A model generated the notes under the pieces. The model ran no database searches. It was given only the letters and a program-made list of their open reading frames with translations, and was not told the origin of the DNA. Below are positions 1 to 7,936 of a DNA stretch of 64,000 bases, one piece after another. This DNA comes from Halarchaeum rubridurum (GTDB taxonomy: Archaea; Halobacteriota; Halobacteria; Halobacteriales; Halobacteriaceae). Positions within the stretch are counted from its first letter, which is position 1. Every line of letters starts with the position of its first letter. The stretch is from positions 434,001-498,000 of the forward strand of contig NZ_BMOO01000001.1 in NCBI RefSeq assembly GCF_014647115.1, written 5' to 3'. A program made the translations under genes and the position numbers.

Positions 1-69
1 CTAAAGGACACGACACGAGGCGAGCGCCGCACCGACACCGATGCGACGACGACACCCGCGAACCGCACG

Positions 70-79
70 CCCTTTAGTC
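70..79 (+). promoter_or_regulatory. TATA-like promoter of the SWIM/MoxR/VWA cassette
   Basis: The T-rich hexamer CTTTAG at 72-77 lies about 26 bases before the GTG at 101. This is the distance expected when transcription begins at the start codon, so it favours the GTG over the upstream ATG at 41. Confidence 0.45.
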
Positions 80-100
80 GGCCCGGGACTATCGGCGGTC

Positions 101-463
101 GTGACGGCCGACGCCCGCGACGACGGCGAGGACTGGCGCGACGCCCTCGGAGCCGCGGGCGAACTCACACCCGAAATCGTCGCGCGGGTCCTCGACGCGC
201 ACGGCGACCGCGGGCGGCGCGCCATCGACGCCGTCGGCGAGGGGCGCGTGAAGCAGTACGCGGACTTCACGGTCGTCGTCGGCCACGAGGACGAGTACGT
301 CGTCGAGGACGGCGGCTGCACCTGCCGGGACAGCCAGTACAACCTCGACCCCGACGACCCCGACCAGCGCTGCTGGCACGTCCTCGCCGTCGAGATCGCC
401 GAGCGCGTCGGCGCGGTCGACCACCACGACATGTACTACTCCGAGGTCCGGGACTTCCTCTAG
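101..463 (+). CDS. small SWIM zinc-finger protein
   Basis: This acidic 120-residue protein carries a SWIM-type zinc-binding motif: Cys73-Thr-Cys75, then Cys91-Trp-His93, which is the CxC...CxH ligand set of that family. SWIM domains bind DNA or proteins; no catalytic domain is visible and the target is unknown. The frame is also open from an ATG at 41, but the promoter-like sequence at 72-77 and the basic, low-complexity nature of that extra stretch make GTG 101 the better start. It is followed after 49 bases by a MoxR ATPase and then a von Willebrand A protein, all on the same strand, so a shared function is likely. The bacterial SWIM proteins found in MoxR/VWA clusters are usually much larger. 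Confidence 0.75.
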   Translation: MTADARDDGEDWRDALGAAGELTPEIVARVLDAHGDRGRRAIDAVGEGRVKQYADFTVVVGHEDEYVVEDGGCTCRDSQYNLDPDDPDQRCWHVLAVEIAERVGAVDHHDMYYSEVRDFL

Positions 464-512
464 AGACCTGCTTCGCGGGTGCTTTTTGCCGTCGGGCACG
501 TACCGGTCCGCG

Positions 513-1415
513 ATGACCGCTTTCGCGGACGCGACGGAGGCCGACGTGCGCGCGGCCTTCGACGAGCAGGACTACGTCGCCGGCGACGACGTCGTGACGA
601 CGGCGCTCTTGGCGCTCCGACTCGGCAAACCCCTGCTCGTCGAGGGCGCGCCGGGCGCGGGCAAGACCGAACTCGCCAAGACGCTCGCGCGCGGCTTCGA
701 CACCGACCTCGTCCGCCTCCAGTGTTACGAGGGATTGGCGGCCGAGAACGCCCTCTACGAGTGGAACTACACGAAACAGCTCCTCGCCGTCGAGGGCGAT
801 GACGCGAGCGTCGACGGCGAGCGCTCCGTCTTCGACGAGGAGTACCTCCTCGAACGCCCGCTGCTGCGCGCGCTCGCCGAGGCCGACGACGGCGAGAACC
901 CGCCCGTGTTGCTCGTCGACGAGGTCGACCGCGCGGACGAGGCCTTCGAGGCCCTCCTCCTCGAGGTGCTCTCGGACTTCCAGGTGAGCGTCCCCGAACT
1001 CGGCACGATATCGGCCGAGCGCCCACCGATAGTCGTCCTCACGTCGAACCGGACGCGCGGGCTCTCGGACGCGCTCAAGCGCCGCTGTCTCTACCTCCAC
1101 GTCGAACCGCCCACCTTCGAGCGCGAGCTCGAAATCGTCGAACGCAAATCCGCCCTCGACGCCGACGTCGCCGCGGAGGTCTGTGGCGTCGTGCAGGCGC
1201 TGCGCGAGCGCGCGCTCCGCAAACAGCCCGGCGTCGCGGAGACCCTCGACTGGGCGGACGCGCTCGCCGCGCTCGACGTCGAGGGCCTCGACGCGGCGAC
1301 GGTCGAGCGGACCATCGGCTGTCTCCTGAAGGACGCGACGGACGTCGCCGAAATCGACGCCGAGGCCATCGAGGCGGCGCTCGACGAGGCGCGCGCCGGC
1401 ACGCGGGCGGCGTGA
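513..1415 (+). CDS. MoxR-family AAA+ ATPase
   Basis: This 300-residue AAA+ ATPase has a Walker A motif GAPGAGKT (residues 45-52), a Walker B motif LLVDEVDRA, and SNRTRGLSDALKRRC in the sensor-1 to arginine-finger region, which is typical of MoxR ATPases. The family acts as a chaperone or metal-insertion motor paired with a VWA protein. ATG 513 was chosen because a T-rich promoter element (482-488) lies 27 bases upstream; an in-frame ATG at 486 would add nine residues. Its stop overlaps the start of the VWA gene by one base (TGATG), so the two are translationally coupled. The substrate of this haloarchaeal pair is not known. Confidence 0.9.
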   Translation: MTAFADATEADVRAAFDEQDYVAGDDVVTTALLALRLGKPLLVEGAPGAGKTELAKTLARGFDTDLVRLQCYEGLAAENALYEWNYTKQLLAVEGDDASVDGERSVFDEEYLLERPLLRALAEADDGENPPVLLVDEVDRADEAFEALLLEVLSDFQVSVPELGTISAERPPIVVLTSNRTRGLSDALKRRCLYLHVEPPTFERELEIVERKSALDADVAAEVCGVVQALRERALRKQPGVAETLDWADALAALDVEGLDAATVERTIGCLLKDATDVAEIDAEAIEAALDEARAGTRAA

Positions 1416-2614
1416 TGGACGACTACCTCCGGGCGGAGCTCGTCCGCTTCGCCGCCGCGCTCCGCGAGGGCGGCGTCGCGGTCCCGGGGGACGGCGCGCT
1501 CGCGGCCGCCGACGCCCTCGACGCGCTCGACGACCGGAGCCGGGAGTCGGTCCGCGCGGCGCTGCGCGCGACGCTCTGCACCCGCCCCGCCGACGAGGGC
1601 ACCTTCGCGTCGCGCTTCGAGACGTTCTGGACGCGCGTCCGGGGCGGCGAGGCGTCCTACGGCGGCGACGACGGCGTCGCCACGCTCGACACGAGCGCCG
1701 AGGGGGTGGCGGACGCCCCCGGCCAGATGGTCGTCGACGAGAGCGCCGCGATGCCGGGTGGCGCGGGCGGCGAACGCAGCGGCGGCGTCGGCCCGAGCCA
1801 GAGCGAGCGCGCCGGCAGCCAGTACAGCGCCGACGGCGCGAGCGAGCAGGTGTCGCTCGACGGCATCCACGGCAACGACGACATCGACGACGCCGTCGCG
1901 GCGTTCACCGAGGCGGTCGCGTCGCTCCCCGGCCGCCGGTGGGGCCGGGGCGAGGGGACGCCCGACGTCCGGCGCGCGCTCCGCCGCGGGGCCGCGACCG
2001 GCGGCGTCCCCCTCCCCCTCCCGGAGCGCGAACGCGAGCGAACCGCCGCGCGCGGCCTCGTCTTCGTCGACGTCAGCGGCTCCGTCCTCGACCACCTCGA
2101 CCGGGACGTCCTCGTCGGCTTCTGCCACGCGGTCCGCACGCGGTGGCGGCGGACGCCGATCTACTTCTTCGACACCGCGCTGCGCGACGTCAGCGGGGCG
2201 TTCGACGTCTCGACGCCCGCGGCCGCCGCCGACGTCCTCGAATCGACGCGCGTCGAGTGGGGCGGCGGCACTCGAATCGGTGACGCGCTCGCCGCGCTCC
2301 GCCGCGACCGCCCGGAGCGCGTCGGCCGCCGCGACACCGTCGTCGTCGTCAGCGACGGCATCGAGCGCGGCGGCACCGACGTCCTCCGCGAGCAGGCCGC
2401 GTGGCTCTCGCGGCGCGCCGGTCACGTCCTCTGGCTGAACCCGCTCGCCGCCGACGAGCGCTGGACGCCGAGCGCGCCCGGCATGCGCGCCGTCCTCCCC
2501 TACCTCGACGGCCTGTACGCCTTCGCCGACACCGACGACCTCGCCGCACTCGCCGACGACCTGCGGCGGAACGGCCCGACGCGCCGCGCCGCCGACGGGA
2601 AACGGAGCGTCTGA
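1415..2614 (+). CDS. VWA (CoxE-like) domain protein
   Basis: This 399-residue partner of the MoxR ATPase has a C-terminal von Willebrand A domain of the CoxE type. The metal-ion-dependent adhesion site begins at the DVSGS motif (DxSxS) and a second metal-site region follows around SDGIERGG. The middle segment is Gly/Ser/Gln-rich and probably disordered. GTG 1412 is also in frame, but ATG 1415 gives the common TGATG coupling. In the family, the VWA protein binds a client and the ATPase remodels it. The cassette ends here; the next gene is convergent. Confidence 0.88.
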   Translation: MDDYLRAELVRFAAALREGGVAVPGDGALAAADALDALDDRSRESVRAALRATLCTRPADEGTFASRFETFWTRVRGGEASYGGDDGVATLDTSAEGVADAPGQMVVDESAAMPGGAGGERSGGVGPSQSERAGSQYSADGASEQVSLDGIHGNDDIDDAVAAFTEAVASLPGRRWGRGEGTPDVRRALRRGAATGGVPLPLPERERERTAARGLVFVDVSGSVLDHLDRDVLVGFCHAVRTRWRRTPIYFFDTALRDVSGAFDVSTPAAAADVLESTRVEWGGGTRIGDALAALRRDRPERVGRRDTVVVVSDGIERGGTDVLREQAAWLSRRAGHVLWLNPLAADERWTPSAPGMRAVLPYLDGLYAFADTDDLAALADDLRRNGPTRRAADGKRSV

Positions 2615-2668
2615 AGAACAGGGAGCCGACGAGCGGACAGCGGGAGCGTCGCGGGGGGAGGGTCGCGG

Positions 2669-3331
2669 TTACGACTCCGCCGCGCAGAGGTCGACGTAGT
2701 TCCGCAGAATACGGAGGCCGGTCTCGCCGGATTTCTCCGGGTGGAACTGCGTGCCGAAGACGGTGCCGTCGTCGTTCGCCACGACGGACGCGAAGTCCGC
2801 GCCGTACTCCGTCGTCGTCACGACGTGGTTCGGGTCCTCGGGTTCCGCGTAGTAGGAGTGGACGAAGTAGGCGTACTCCCCATCGACGCCCGCGACGAGC
2901 GGGTGGTCGCGCTCGACGCGCAGTTCGTTCCACCCCATGTGCGGGACCTTCAGGTCGGGGTCCTCGAAGCGGACGTTCGTCCCCGGAATCAGCCCGAGGC
3001 CCTCGACGTCGCCCTGCCCCTCGCGGTCCGCCTCCTCGCTCGTGTCGAGGAGCATCTGCATCCCCAGACAGATACCGAACAGCGGCGTGTCCGAGTCCGC
3101 GACGTCGCGCAGGGCCTCGCGGAAGGGGCCCGCGTTCTCCATCCCGTCGCCGAACGCGCCGACGCCCGGGAGGACGACGCCGTCCGCCTCGTCGAGCGCG
3201 TCGGGGTCGTCCGAGACCTCGACGGCCGCGCCCGCGCGTTCGAGACCGCGCGTCACGCTCCGGAGGTTCCCCAGGCCGTAGTCCACGACGACGACGTCCG
3301 CCGTCGTCTCGCGGGTCGCGTGCGTGCTCAT
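2669..3331 (-). CDS. hisH: imidazole glycerol phosphate synthase, glutaminase subunit
   Basis: HisH (220 residues) releases ammonia from glutamine for HisF in the fifth step of histidine synthesis. It is a class I glutamine amidotransferase: the oxyanion-loop motif PGVGAFGDGM, the nucleophile elbow GICLGMQ with Cys88, and the His-Glu pair in FHPEKSG are all present. The frame is open nine residues further upstream, but that stretch is Pro-rich and ATG 3331 matches the family start. No other his gene is in the window, which is usual in haloarchaea, where his genes are scattered. Confidence 0.95.
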   Translation of the reverse strand: MSTHATRETTADVVVVDYGLGNLRSVTRGLERAGAAVEVSDDPDALDEADGVVLPGVGAFGDGMENAGPFREALRDVADSDTPLFGICLGMQMLLDTSEEADREGQGDVEGLGLIPGTNVRFEDPDLKVPHMGWNELRVERDHPLVAGVDGEYAYFVHSYYAEPEDPNHVVTTTEYGADFASVVANDDGTVFGTQFHPEKSGETGLRILRNYVDLCAAES

Positions 3332-3721
3332 ACTGGAAAGTGGGGGAGGCCGGGGCAAGACAGTTTCCCCTCCATCTGTTTCCAGCGAGGGGTCGCCGTA
3401 GGCGACCCCCGCGCTGCAAAAACACGGTCCACGCGAGTGAAACGAGTGTGGGACCAGCGAGGCCCGACGGGTCTCGCAGGGGTGAAAAAGGCCGACGGCT
3501 TCGCCGTCGGTGAAACTCGTGCCAGCGGCGCGAGTACGCTGGACCGCACCGCGACCGACGCGGACGTCAGAGACAGCCGTCTACCAAACGAACCACGAAG
3601 AGGATTCCGCGAGCCGAGTGGTTCGAAGAACCCGGTAGGTCCACGGTTCCCTCGCCGGAGGCTCGCAGACGTTTGGCCGAGCGTGTGCCGGGGCGCGAAG
3701 CGCCCGCGGCAAAAGGCCGTA
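3332..3721. other. 390-base gene-free region with two structured repeats
   Basis: No convincing gene lies here. Long open frames cross it but are composition artefacts. The region holds the first copy of a multi-hairpin repeat (3389-3540) and, next to the end of the uracil-DNA glycosylase gene, a second type of palindromic repeat (about 3670-3722). Between them (about 3541-3670) I see no clear structure. Confidence 0.7.
3389..3540. repeat. multi-hairpin dispersed repeat, family A copy 1
   Basis: The central 64 bases (3426-3489) match 32500-32563 at 60 positions. Around this core lie hairpins that keep their place but not their sequence in the other copy. They are a perfect 9-base-pair stem GGGGTCGCC/GGCGACCCC at 3389-3409, a stem with CCGACGGC/GCCGTCGG ending at 3510, and CTCGTGCC/GGCGCGAG at 3517-3535. 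The string GGTGAAACTCG (3509-3519) is identical in both copies. Conserved pairing with changed bases suggests selection on a folded RNA or DNA form. Confidence 0.8.
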
Positions 3722-3722
3722 T
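3670..3722. repeat. palindromic intergenic repeat, family B copy 1
   Basis: The segment contains TTTGGCCGAGC, then a hairpin GGGCGC-GAA-GCGCCC, then GCGGCAAAAGG. The same order occurs at about 22905-22970 with a different hairpin stem. It abuts the 3' end of the glycosylase gene (minus strand), where it could also act in transcript ending. Confidence 0.5.
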
Positions 3723-4318
3723 CAGAAGTCCCCGAGGCTCGACTGTCCGCCCTCGGCGCCGACGATGGTGGCGACCTTCTCGATGGCGGATGCGAAGGTG
3801 TCCTCCTGCGAGCGGTCGTAGAGCGTGGCGGCGGGGTGGACGCAGACGAGGACGTCGAGGCGCGCGTCGCCGACGGCGACGGTCTCGACGGTCCCGGCCT
3901 CCGTCGTGACAGCGACGGAGCGTTCGAGGAGGTGTTGGGCGGGGACCTTCCCGAGCGCGACGACGACCTCGGGGTCGACGAGTTCGAGTTCGCGTTCGAG
4001 GTAGGGCCGACAGTTGGCGAGTTCGGTCTCACTGGGATCGCGGTTCTCGGGTGGGCGACAGCGCACGCAGTTCGTGATGCGGACGTCGCGTCGGCGGAGC
4101 CCGTGGGTGTCGAGGGCGTCGTCGAGGACGTCGCCGCTGCGGCCGACGAAGGGTTCGCCCTGCTCGTCCTCGTTCGCGCCGGGGCCCTCGCCGACGAAGA
4201 CGACGTCGGCGTCGTCGGGGCCGACGCCGTTGACGATGCGGCTGCGGGAGTCGACGAGGTCCGCGCACCGCTCGCAGGCCGTGACGCGGAGGCCGTCCAT
4301 CCCCTCGGAATCGCTCAT
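3722..4318 (-). CDS. family 4 uracil-DNA glycosylase
   Basis: This 198-residue enzyme removes uracil from DNA in base-excision repair. The family-4 signature GEGPGANEDEQGEPFVGRSG holds the catalytic water-activating loop, and HPAA near the C-terminus is the second active-site motif. Cysteines in the N-terminal CERC, in NCVRC and in NCRPYL are the expected ligands of the 4Fe-4S cluster. The acidic composition fits a haloarchaeal cytoplasmic protein. It stands alone, followed downstream by a palindromic repeat. Confidence 0.93.
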   Translation of the reverse strand: MSDSEGMDGLRVTACERCADLVDSRSRIVNGVGPDDADVVFVGEGPGANEDEQGEPFVGRSGDVLDDALDTHGLRRRDVRITNCVRCRPPENRDPSETELANCRPYLERELELVDPEVVVALGKVPAQHLLERSVAVTTEAGTVETVAVGDARLDVLVCVHPAATLYDRSQEDTFASAIEKVATIVGAEGGQSSLGDF

Positions 4319-4373
4319 ACTCGCGGGTCGGCGCGGAGGGCGTTAAGCCCCGGGGTTCGGCGGTGGCGGGGCG

Positions 4374-4937
4374 TCAGCGGTCGGTGGGGCACCGGTAGCG
4401 GTCGGCGGCGCGCGCGGCCTCGCGGGCGACGCGGAGGGGTTCGGGCCGGCCGCCCTCGGGGGTGTGCGCGCGGACGACGCGCGCAGGGTCGTCGCAGCCG
4501 ACGCTCCGGACGTAGACGGTGTCGTCGTTCACGGCCACGGGGCGGCGCTCGGGGAGCGCGCGGTAGGCGGCGAGGCGTTCGTCGGCCGCGTCGCCGTCGA
4601 ACTCGCGGCGGATGGCCTCGTCGAGGCCCGCGCTCGCCTCGAAGGAGACGGCGAGGACGGGGCGGTCGGTCGCGTCGTGGAGCCGCTGGAGGTCGAGGAC
4701 GTTGTACCACGCGAGCGCGACGCCGGCGACGAGGACGTGGCGGACGTCGGGCCGGTCGAGGCCCCTCCAGAGCTCGACGATGGCGTCGGTGGCGTCGTTC
4801 CCACCGACGGTACAAGCGGAGAAACGGAAGTCGTCGACGACGCGGTCGGCGCGAACGACGGCACCCGCGAGCGTGCTCCGGCCGGCTTCGCCGACGTAGG
4901 ATTCGGCGAGCCCGAGCGCGCGGGTGCCGCCCTTCAC
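4374..4937 (-). CDS. DUF99 (UPF0215) family protein
   Basis: This 187-residue protein matches the archaeal DUF99 family, with the conserved stretches ALGLAES, VGGNDATDAIV and GVALAWYNVLDL. The family has been compared with endonuclease V-like folds, but no activity is established, so none is assigned. It starts directly next to the stop of the small DUF5786-type gene upstream (one base between them), so the two are probably co-transcribed from the promoter before that gene. Confidence 0.8.
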   Translation of the reverse strand: MKGGTRALGLAESYVGEAGRSTLAGAVVRADRVVDDFRFSACTVGGNDATDAIVELWRGLDRPDVRHVLVAGVALAWYNVLDLQRLHDATDRPVLAVSFEASAGLDEAIRREFDGDAADERLAAYRALPERRPVAVNDDTVYVRSVGCDDPARVVRAHTPEGGRPEPLRVAREAARAADRYRCPTDR

Positions 4938-5114
4938 TTACTCGCCCTTGATGTCCTGCAGTTTATCCAGAAGCTCGTCGTTGCTGGCGTCGATTTCGTA
5001 CTCGACTTGGCCCTCGTGGGCGTTCTGCTCGGTTTCGACTCCCTCGCCCTCGGCGTCGTCCGAATCGAGTTGCTGACGCTCTTGCTCTGACTCGTCGTAG
5101 CTTCCGAATCCCAT
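4938..5114 (-). CDS. small acidic DUF5786-type protein
   Basis: This very acidic 58-residue protein begins MGFGSYDESEQE and resembles the haloarchaeal DUF5786 family from memory; its function is unknown. ATG 5120 is two codons upstream, but the conserved start MGFGSY and the promoter spacing favour 5114. No membrane segment or metal motif is visible. It is the first gene of a probable two-gene unit with the DUF99 gene. Confidence 0.7.
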   Translation of the reverse strand: MGFGSYDESEQERQQLDSDDAEGEGVETEQNAHEGQVEYEIDASNDELLDKLQDIKGE

Positions 5115-5135
5115 ACCCATCTGTTCTGGATTCAG

Positions 5136-5162
5136 GCACTAAAAAGAACCGGATATTTAAAA
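5136..5162. promoter_or_regulatory. back-to-back TATA boxes
   Basis: On the minus strand CTTTTTAG (5139-5146) lies about 25 to 30 bases before ATG 5114. On the plus strand ATATTTAAAA (5153-5162) lies about 25 bases before GTG 5178. Both spacings fit leaderless or near-leaderless transcripts. Confidence 0.6.
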
Positions 5163-5177
5163 CTAGGGTGTTTAGGC

Positions 5178-5795
5178 GTGGACGTGCGCGTCGAACACGT
5201 CACCGCGGCGGCGGAATCGTTCACCTGTAACGCCTACCTCGCGCTCGGCGACCGTGACGTCCTCGTCGACGCGGGCGCGATGGACGGCGTCGCGGACGTC
5301 GTCGCCGACCACACCGACACCCTCGACGCGGTCGTGCTCACGCACCAGCACGGCGACCACGTCGAGGCGCTCGACGAGGTAGTGACAGCGTTCGACCCGG
5401 CGGTGTACGCCTACGCCGCACATCCCCACCGGACGGACGCGCTCGACGACGGCGAGGCGGTCGAAATCGGCGACGAGACCTTCGAGGCCGTCTACACGCC
5501 GGGCCACGCGGACGACCACCTCGCGTTCGTCTCGGACGCGACGCTCTTCTCGGGCGACGTCGTCGTCCACGACGACGGCGCGTTCGACTACGGGAGTTTC
5601 GGCCGGACGGACATGGCCGGACAGAGCAGGGAGACGCTCATCGAGAGCATCGAGCGCCTGCTCGACCGCATGCCGGCGGGCGTCGAGCACATGTACGCGG
5701 GCCACGGCGGCACCTACCACGGCGACGTCCGTGACGTCGTCGAGACGGCGCTCGAACGCGCGGAGAAGCGCGAGCCGAAGTACCCCGACGAGTAA
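5178..5795 (+). CDS. MBL-fold metallo-hydrolase (glyoxalase II-like)
   Basis: This 205-residue metallo-beta-lactamase-fold protein has the metal motif THQHGDH (HxHxDH), a GHADDH histidine, the aspartate in FSGDVV and a late histidine in YAGHGG. This is the full dinuclear zinc ligand set of hydrolytic members. The arrangement is closest to glyoxalase II-like hydrolases, but the thioester or other substrate cannot be read from sequence. GTG 5178 is supported by a TATA box at 5153-5162. The next gene, on the same strand, has its own promoter and operator. Confidence 0.85.
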   Translation: MDVRVEHVTAAAESFTCNAYLALGDRDVLVDAGAMDGVADVVADHTDTLDAVVLTHQHGDHVEALDEVVTAFDPAVYAYAAHPHRTDALDDGEAVEIGDETFEAVYTPGHADDHLAFVSDATLFSGDVVVHDDGAFDYGSFGRTDMAGQSRETLIESIERLLDRMPAGVEHMYAGHGGTYHGDVRDVVETALERAEKREPKYPDE

Positions 5796-5883
5796 CCAGA
5801 CCTACCGCTTCTCGCGATTCGTGGTCCATCGCGACGCCGACGCCCCCACCAACGACGGCACCACGGTATGCGCCAACACAAAG

Positions 5884-5907
5884 AAATAAGATTAGACGTA
5901 TCTAATC
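5884..5907 (+). promoter_or_regulatory. TATA box overlapped by a DtxR-type operator candidate
   Basis: The inverted repeat GATTAGA-CGTA-TCTAATC (5890-5907) directly follows a TATA-like AAATAAG (5884-5890) and ends 12 bases before the start of the Nramp transporter. The TTAG...CTAA form resembles binding sites of haloarchaeal DtxR-family metal regulators such as SirR and Idr. Placement over the transcription start suggests repression when metal is plentiful. Confidence 0.7.
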
Positions 5908-5919
5908 CTCGGCTACCTA

Positions 5920-7161
5920 ATGTCGAATCGCGCGTTCTCGGTCCGCGAACTGCTGCGGTACCTCGGGCCGGGCTTTCTCATCTCCGTCGCGTACATGGAC
6001 CCGGGGAACTGGGCGACGAACATCTCCGGGGGCGCGCGCTACGGCACCGCGCTCCTCTGGGTGATCGTCCTCGCCTCCCTCGTGGCGATGGGCATCCAGA
6101 TCGTCGCCGCGAAACTCGGCATCGCCACCGGGAAGGGAATCGCCACCCTCTGCCGGGAGCGACTCCCCCAGCCCGTCGTCTACGTGCTCTGGGCGGCCGC
6201 CGAACTCGCCATGATCGCCACCGACATGGCCGAGATCATCGGCGCGGCCATCGGGTTCAGCCTCGTCTTCGGCCTCCCCCTCTGGGCGGGCGCGGTCCTC
6301 GCCGGAATCTCCAGTTTCGCCCTCCTGGGCGTTCGCTCGGCGCACCGCCGGGGCTTTCGCGCCATCGAGTTCGCCATCATGGCGCTCGTCGGCGTCATCG
6401 CGCTCGCGTTCGTCTTCGAGGTCGTCCTGGCGAGACCCGACCCGGCGAACGTCGCGCTCGGCCTCGCGCCCTCGATCCCGAGCGCCGACGCGCTCTACGT
6501 CGCCATCGGCATCCTCGGCGCGACCGTGATGCCCCACTCCGTCTACCTCCACCCCTACATCGTCCAGGACCGCCGCGCGGACCTCGTCGCCACGGCCGGC
6601 GACACCGAGGACGTCCACCGGCGACACTTCCGCTACGAGTCCATCGACACCGTCCTCGCGCTCTTCGGGGCGATGTTCGTCAACGCCGCGATGCTCGTCG
6701 TCGCCGCCGCCGCGCTCACCGGCACCGGAATCGAGACGCTCAACGAGGCCTACGTCACGCTCGCGGGCGTCTTCGGTCCGAACGCCAGCCTCGCCTTCGG
6801 CGTCGCGCTCATCGCCGCCGGCCTCTCCTCCTCGCTCGTCGCCACAATGGCCGGCCAGACCGTCATGGACGGCTTCCTCGACTGGAACGTCAACGTCTGG
6901 ATACGGCGCTCCGTTACGCTCGTCCCGAGCCTCGCCGTCGTCGTCGCCGGCTTCGAGCCCACGAGCGTCCTCGTCGCCTCGCAGGTCGCCCTCTCCTTCG
7001 AGCTGCCGTTCGTCCTCATCCCTCTCGTCTACTTCACGCGCGAGGAGGGGCTCATGGGGTCGTTCGTCAACCGCACGAGCACCACGGGCGTCCTCGGCGT
7101 CGTGGTCGCCGTCATCGTCGCGCTCAACGGGTGGCTGCTCTACACGACGCTCCTCGGGTGA
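5920..7161 (+). CDS. mntH: Nramp-family divalent metal (Mn2+/Fe2+) importer
   Basis: This 413-residue membrane protein has about eleven transmembrane helices. It carries both family signatures: DPGN (residues 27-30) in helix 1 and MPHSVYLH in helix 6, whose Asp, Asn and Met coordinate the ion. It therefore probably imports Mn2+ or Fe2+ with protons. The upstream palindrome at 5890-5907 looks like a metal-dependent repressor site. The gene stands alone. The exact metal preference is inferred from the conserved methionine, which favours transition metals over Mg2+ or Ca2+. Confidence 0.92.
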   Translation: MSNRAFSVRELLRYLGPGFLISVAYMDPGNWATNISGGARYGTALLWVIVLASLVAMGIQIVAAKLGIATGKGIATLCRERLPQPVVYVLWAAAELAMIATDMAEIIGAAIGFSLVFGLPLWAGAVLAGISSFALLGVRSAHRRGFRAIEFAIMALVGVIALAFVFEVVLARPDPANVALGLAPSIPSADALYVAIGILGATVMPHSVYLHPYIVQDRRADLVATAGDTEDVHRRHFRYESIDTVLALFGAMFVNAAMLVVAAAALTGTGIETLNEAYVTLAGVFGPNASLAFGVALIAAGLSSSLVATMAGQTVMDGFLDWNVNVWIRRSVTLVPSLAVVVAGFEPTSVLVASQVALSFELPFVLIPLVYFTREEGLMGSFVNRTSTTGVLGVVVAVIVALNGWLLYTTLLG

Positions 7162-7223
7162 CGGCGCGCGAGCGAGGGCCGCGATTCTAAAACCTTAACC
7201 GCCTCCGCGCCGATTTCGTCCGT

Positions 7224-7370
7224 ATGGCCGAGCAAACCATCGAGGACCGCCTCCTCGGAAAGCAGATCTGCATGCGCTGTAACGCGCGCAACGCGAAGGA
7301 AGCGACGCAGTGCCGCAAGTGTGGCTACGGGAAGCTCCGCCCGAAGGCCCGCGAGCGCCGCGCGACGTAA
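7224..7370 (+). CDS. rpl40e: 50S ribosomal protein L40e
   Basis: This 48-residue basic protein has a four-cysteine zinc finger, CMRCNARN...CRKCGYG, followed by a Lys/Arg-rich tail, which is the full length of archaeal L40e. It is a component of the large ribosomal subunit. The gene is short and monocistronic-looking; ATTTC-rich sequence at 7212-7218 precedes it without a clear TATA box. Confidence 0.93.
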   Translation: MAEQTIEDRLLGKQICMRCNARNAKEATQCRKCGYGKLRPKARERRAT

Positions 7371-7432
7371 CGCCTTCTTCTTTCGTTCGCTGTTCTCGCA
7401 CCCGGGAGCGACGGCGAACGCCGGTAATTCCG

Positions 7433-7936
7433 CTACTCGTCCGCGCCCGCGTCGAGGTACTCCTGTTGCACCGCGACCACCTCGGCCGAGTCGTCGCACG
7501 CGGCGTACCGCCGCAGGGGCTCCTCGTTCAGTTCGAGGAAGGTGTGCCCCCACCGGAACTTCGAGAGCACGTCCTCGGCGTGCTCGCGCTCCCCGAGGAT
7601 GCAGAGCGCGCCCGCGAAGGCCTCCGCGGTGTTGAGCTGGAAGGGCTTGCCGTAGTTCACGGGGTTTGCGGCGACGAGGAACGGGAGCGCGCGGTGTTCG
7701 CCGGCCATCTCGAACATCGCGCGCTCGGCCGTCTCCCACGAGCAGTCGAGCGCGACGAGCGTCGAGTGGTCGGCGTCCGCGGGCGAGAGCGCGGTGTCCG
7801 CGTGGGGGTTGAGGACGAGCCCGTACGGCGTCGCCCGATTCGTCCGGTGGAGCTCGGCCATGTCGAAGCGCGCGAGCTTGCGCGCCGTGCACTTCTCGGG
7901 GTCGTCGTCGCCCTCGTAGCGGACGTGGAGGTCCAC
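7433..7936 (-). CDS. tsr3: 16S rRNA aminocarboxypropyltransferase Tsr3
   Basis: This 167-residue SPOUT-like enzyme matches Tsr3 (DUF367), which transfers the aminocarboxypropyl group of S-adenosylmethionine to a hypermodified pseudouridine of small-subunit rRNA. Recognisable blocks are [29 protein letters not shown] and [13 protein letters not shown] 7936 overlaps the stop of serS by one base (TAGTG), showing translational coupling. A longer open frame continues upstream but lies inside serS and is not real. Pairing with serS fits a translation-related operon. Confidence 0.92.
   Translation of the reverse strand: MDLHVRYEGDDDPEKCTARKLARFDMAELHRTNRATPYGLVLNPHADTALSPADADHSTLVALDCSWETAERAMFEMAGEHRALPFLVAANPVNYGKPFQLNTAEAFAGALCILGEREHAEDVLSKFRWGHTFLELNEEPLRRYAACDDSAEVVAVQQEYLDAGADE

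Noticed and set aside
2401-4951. Long Arg/Pro-rich open frames on the plus strand across hisH, the repeat region and the glycosylase
   Set aside because: They lie opposite real genes, have improper composition for haloarchaeal proteins and cross intergenic repeats; they come from the lack of stop codons in G+C-rich DNA.
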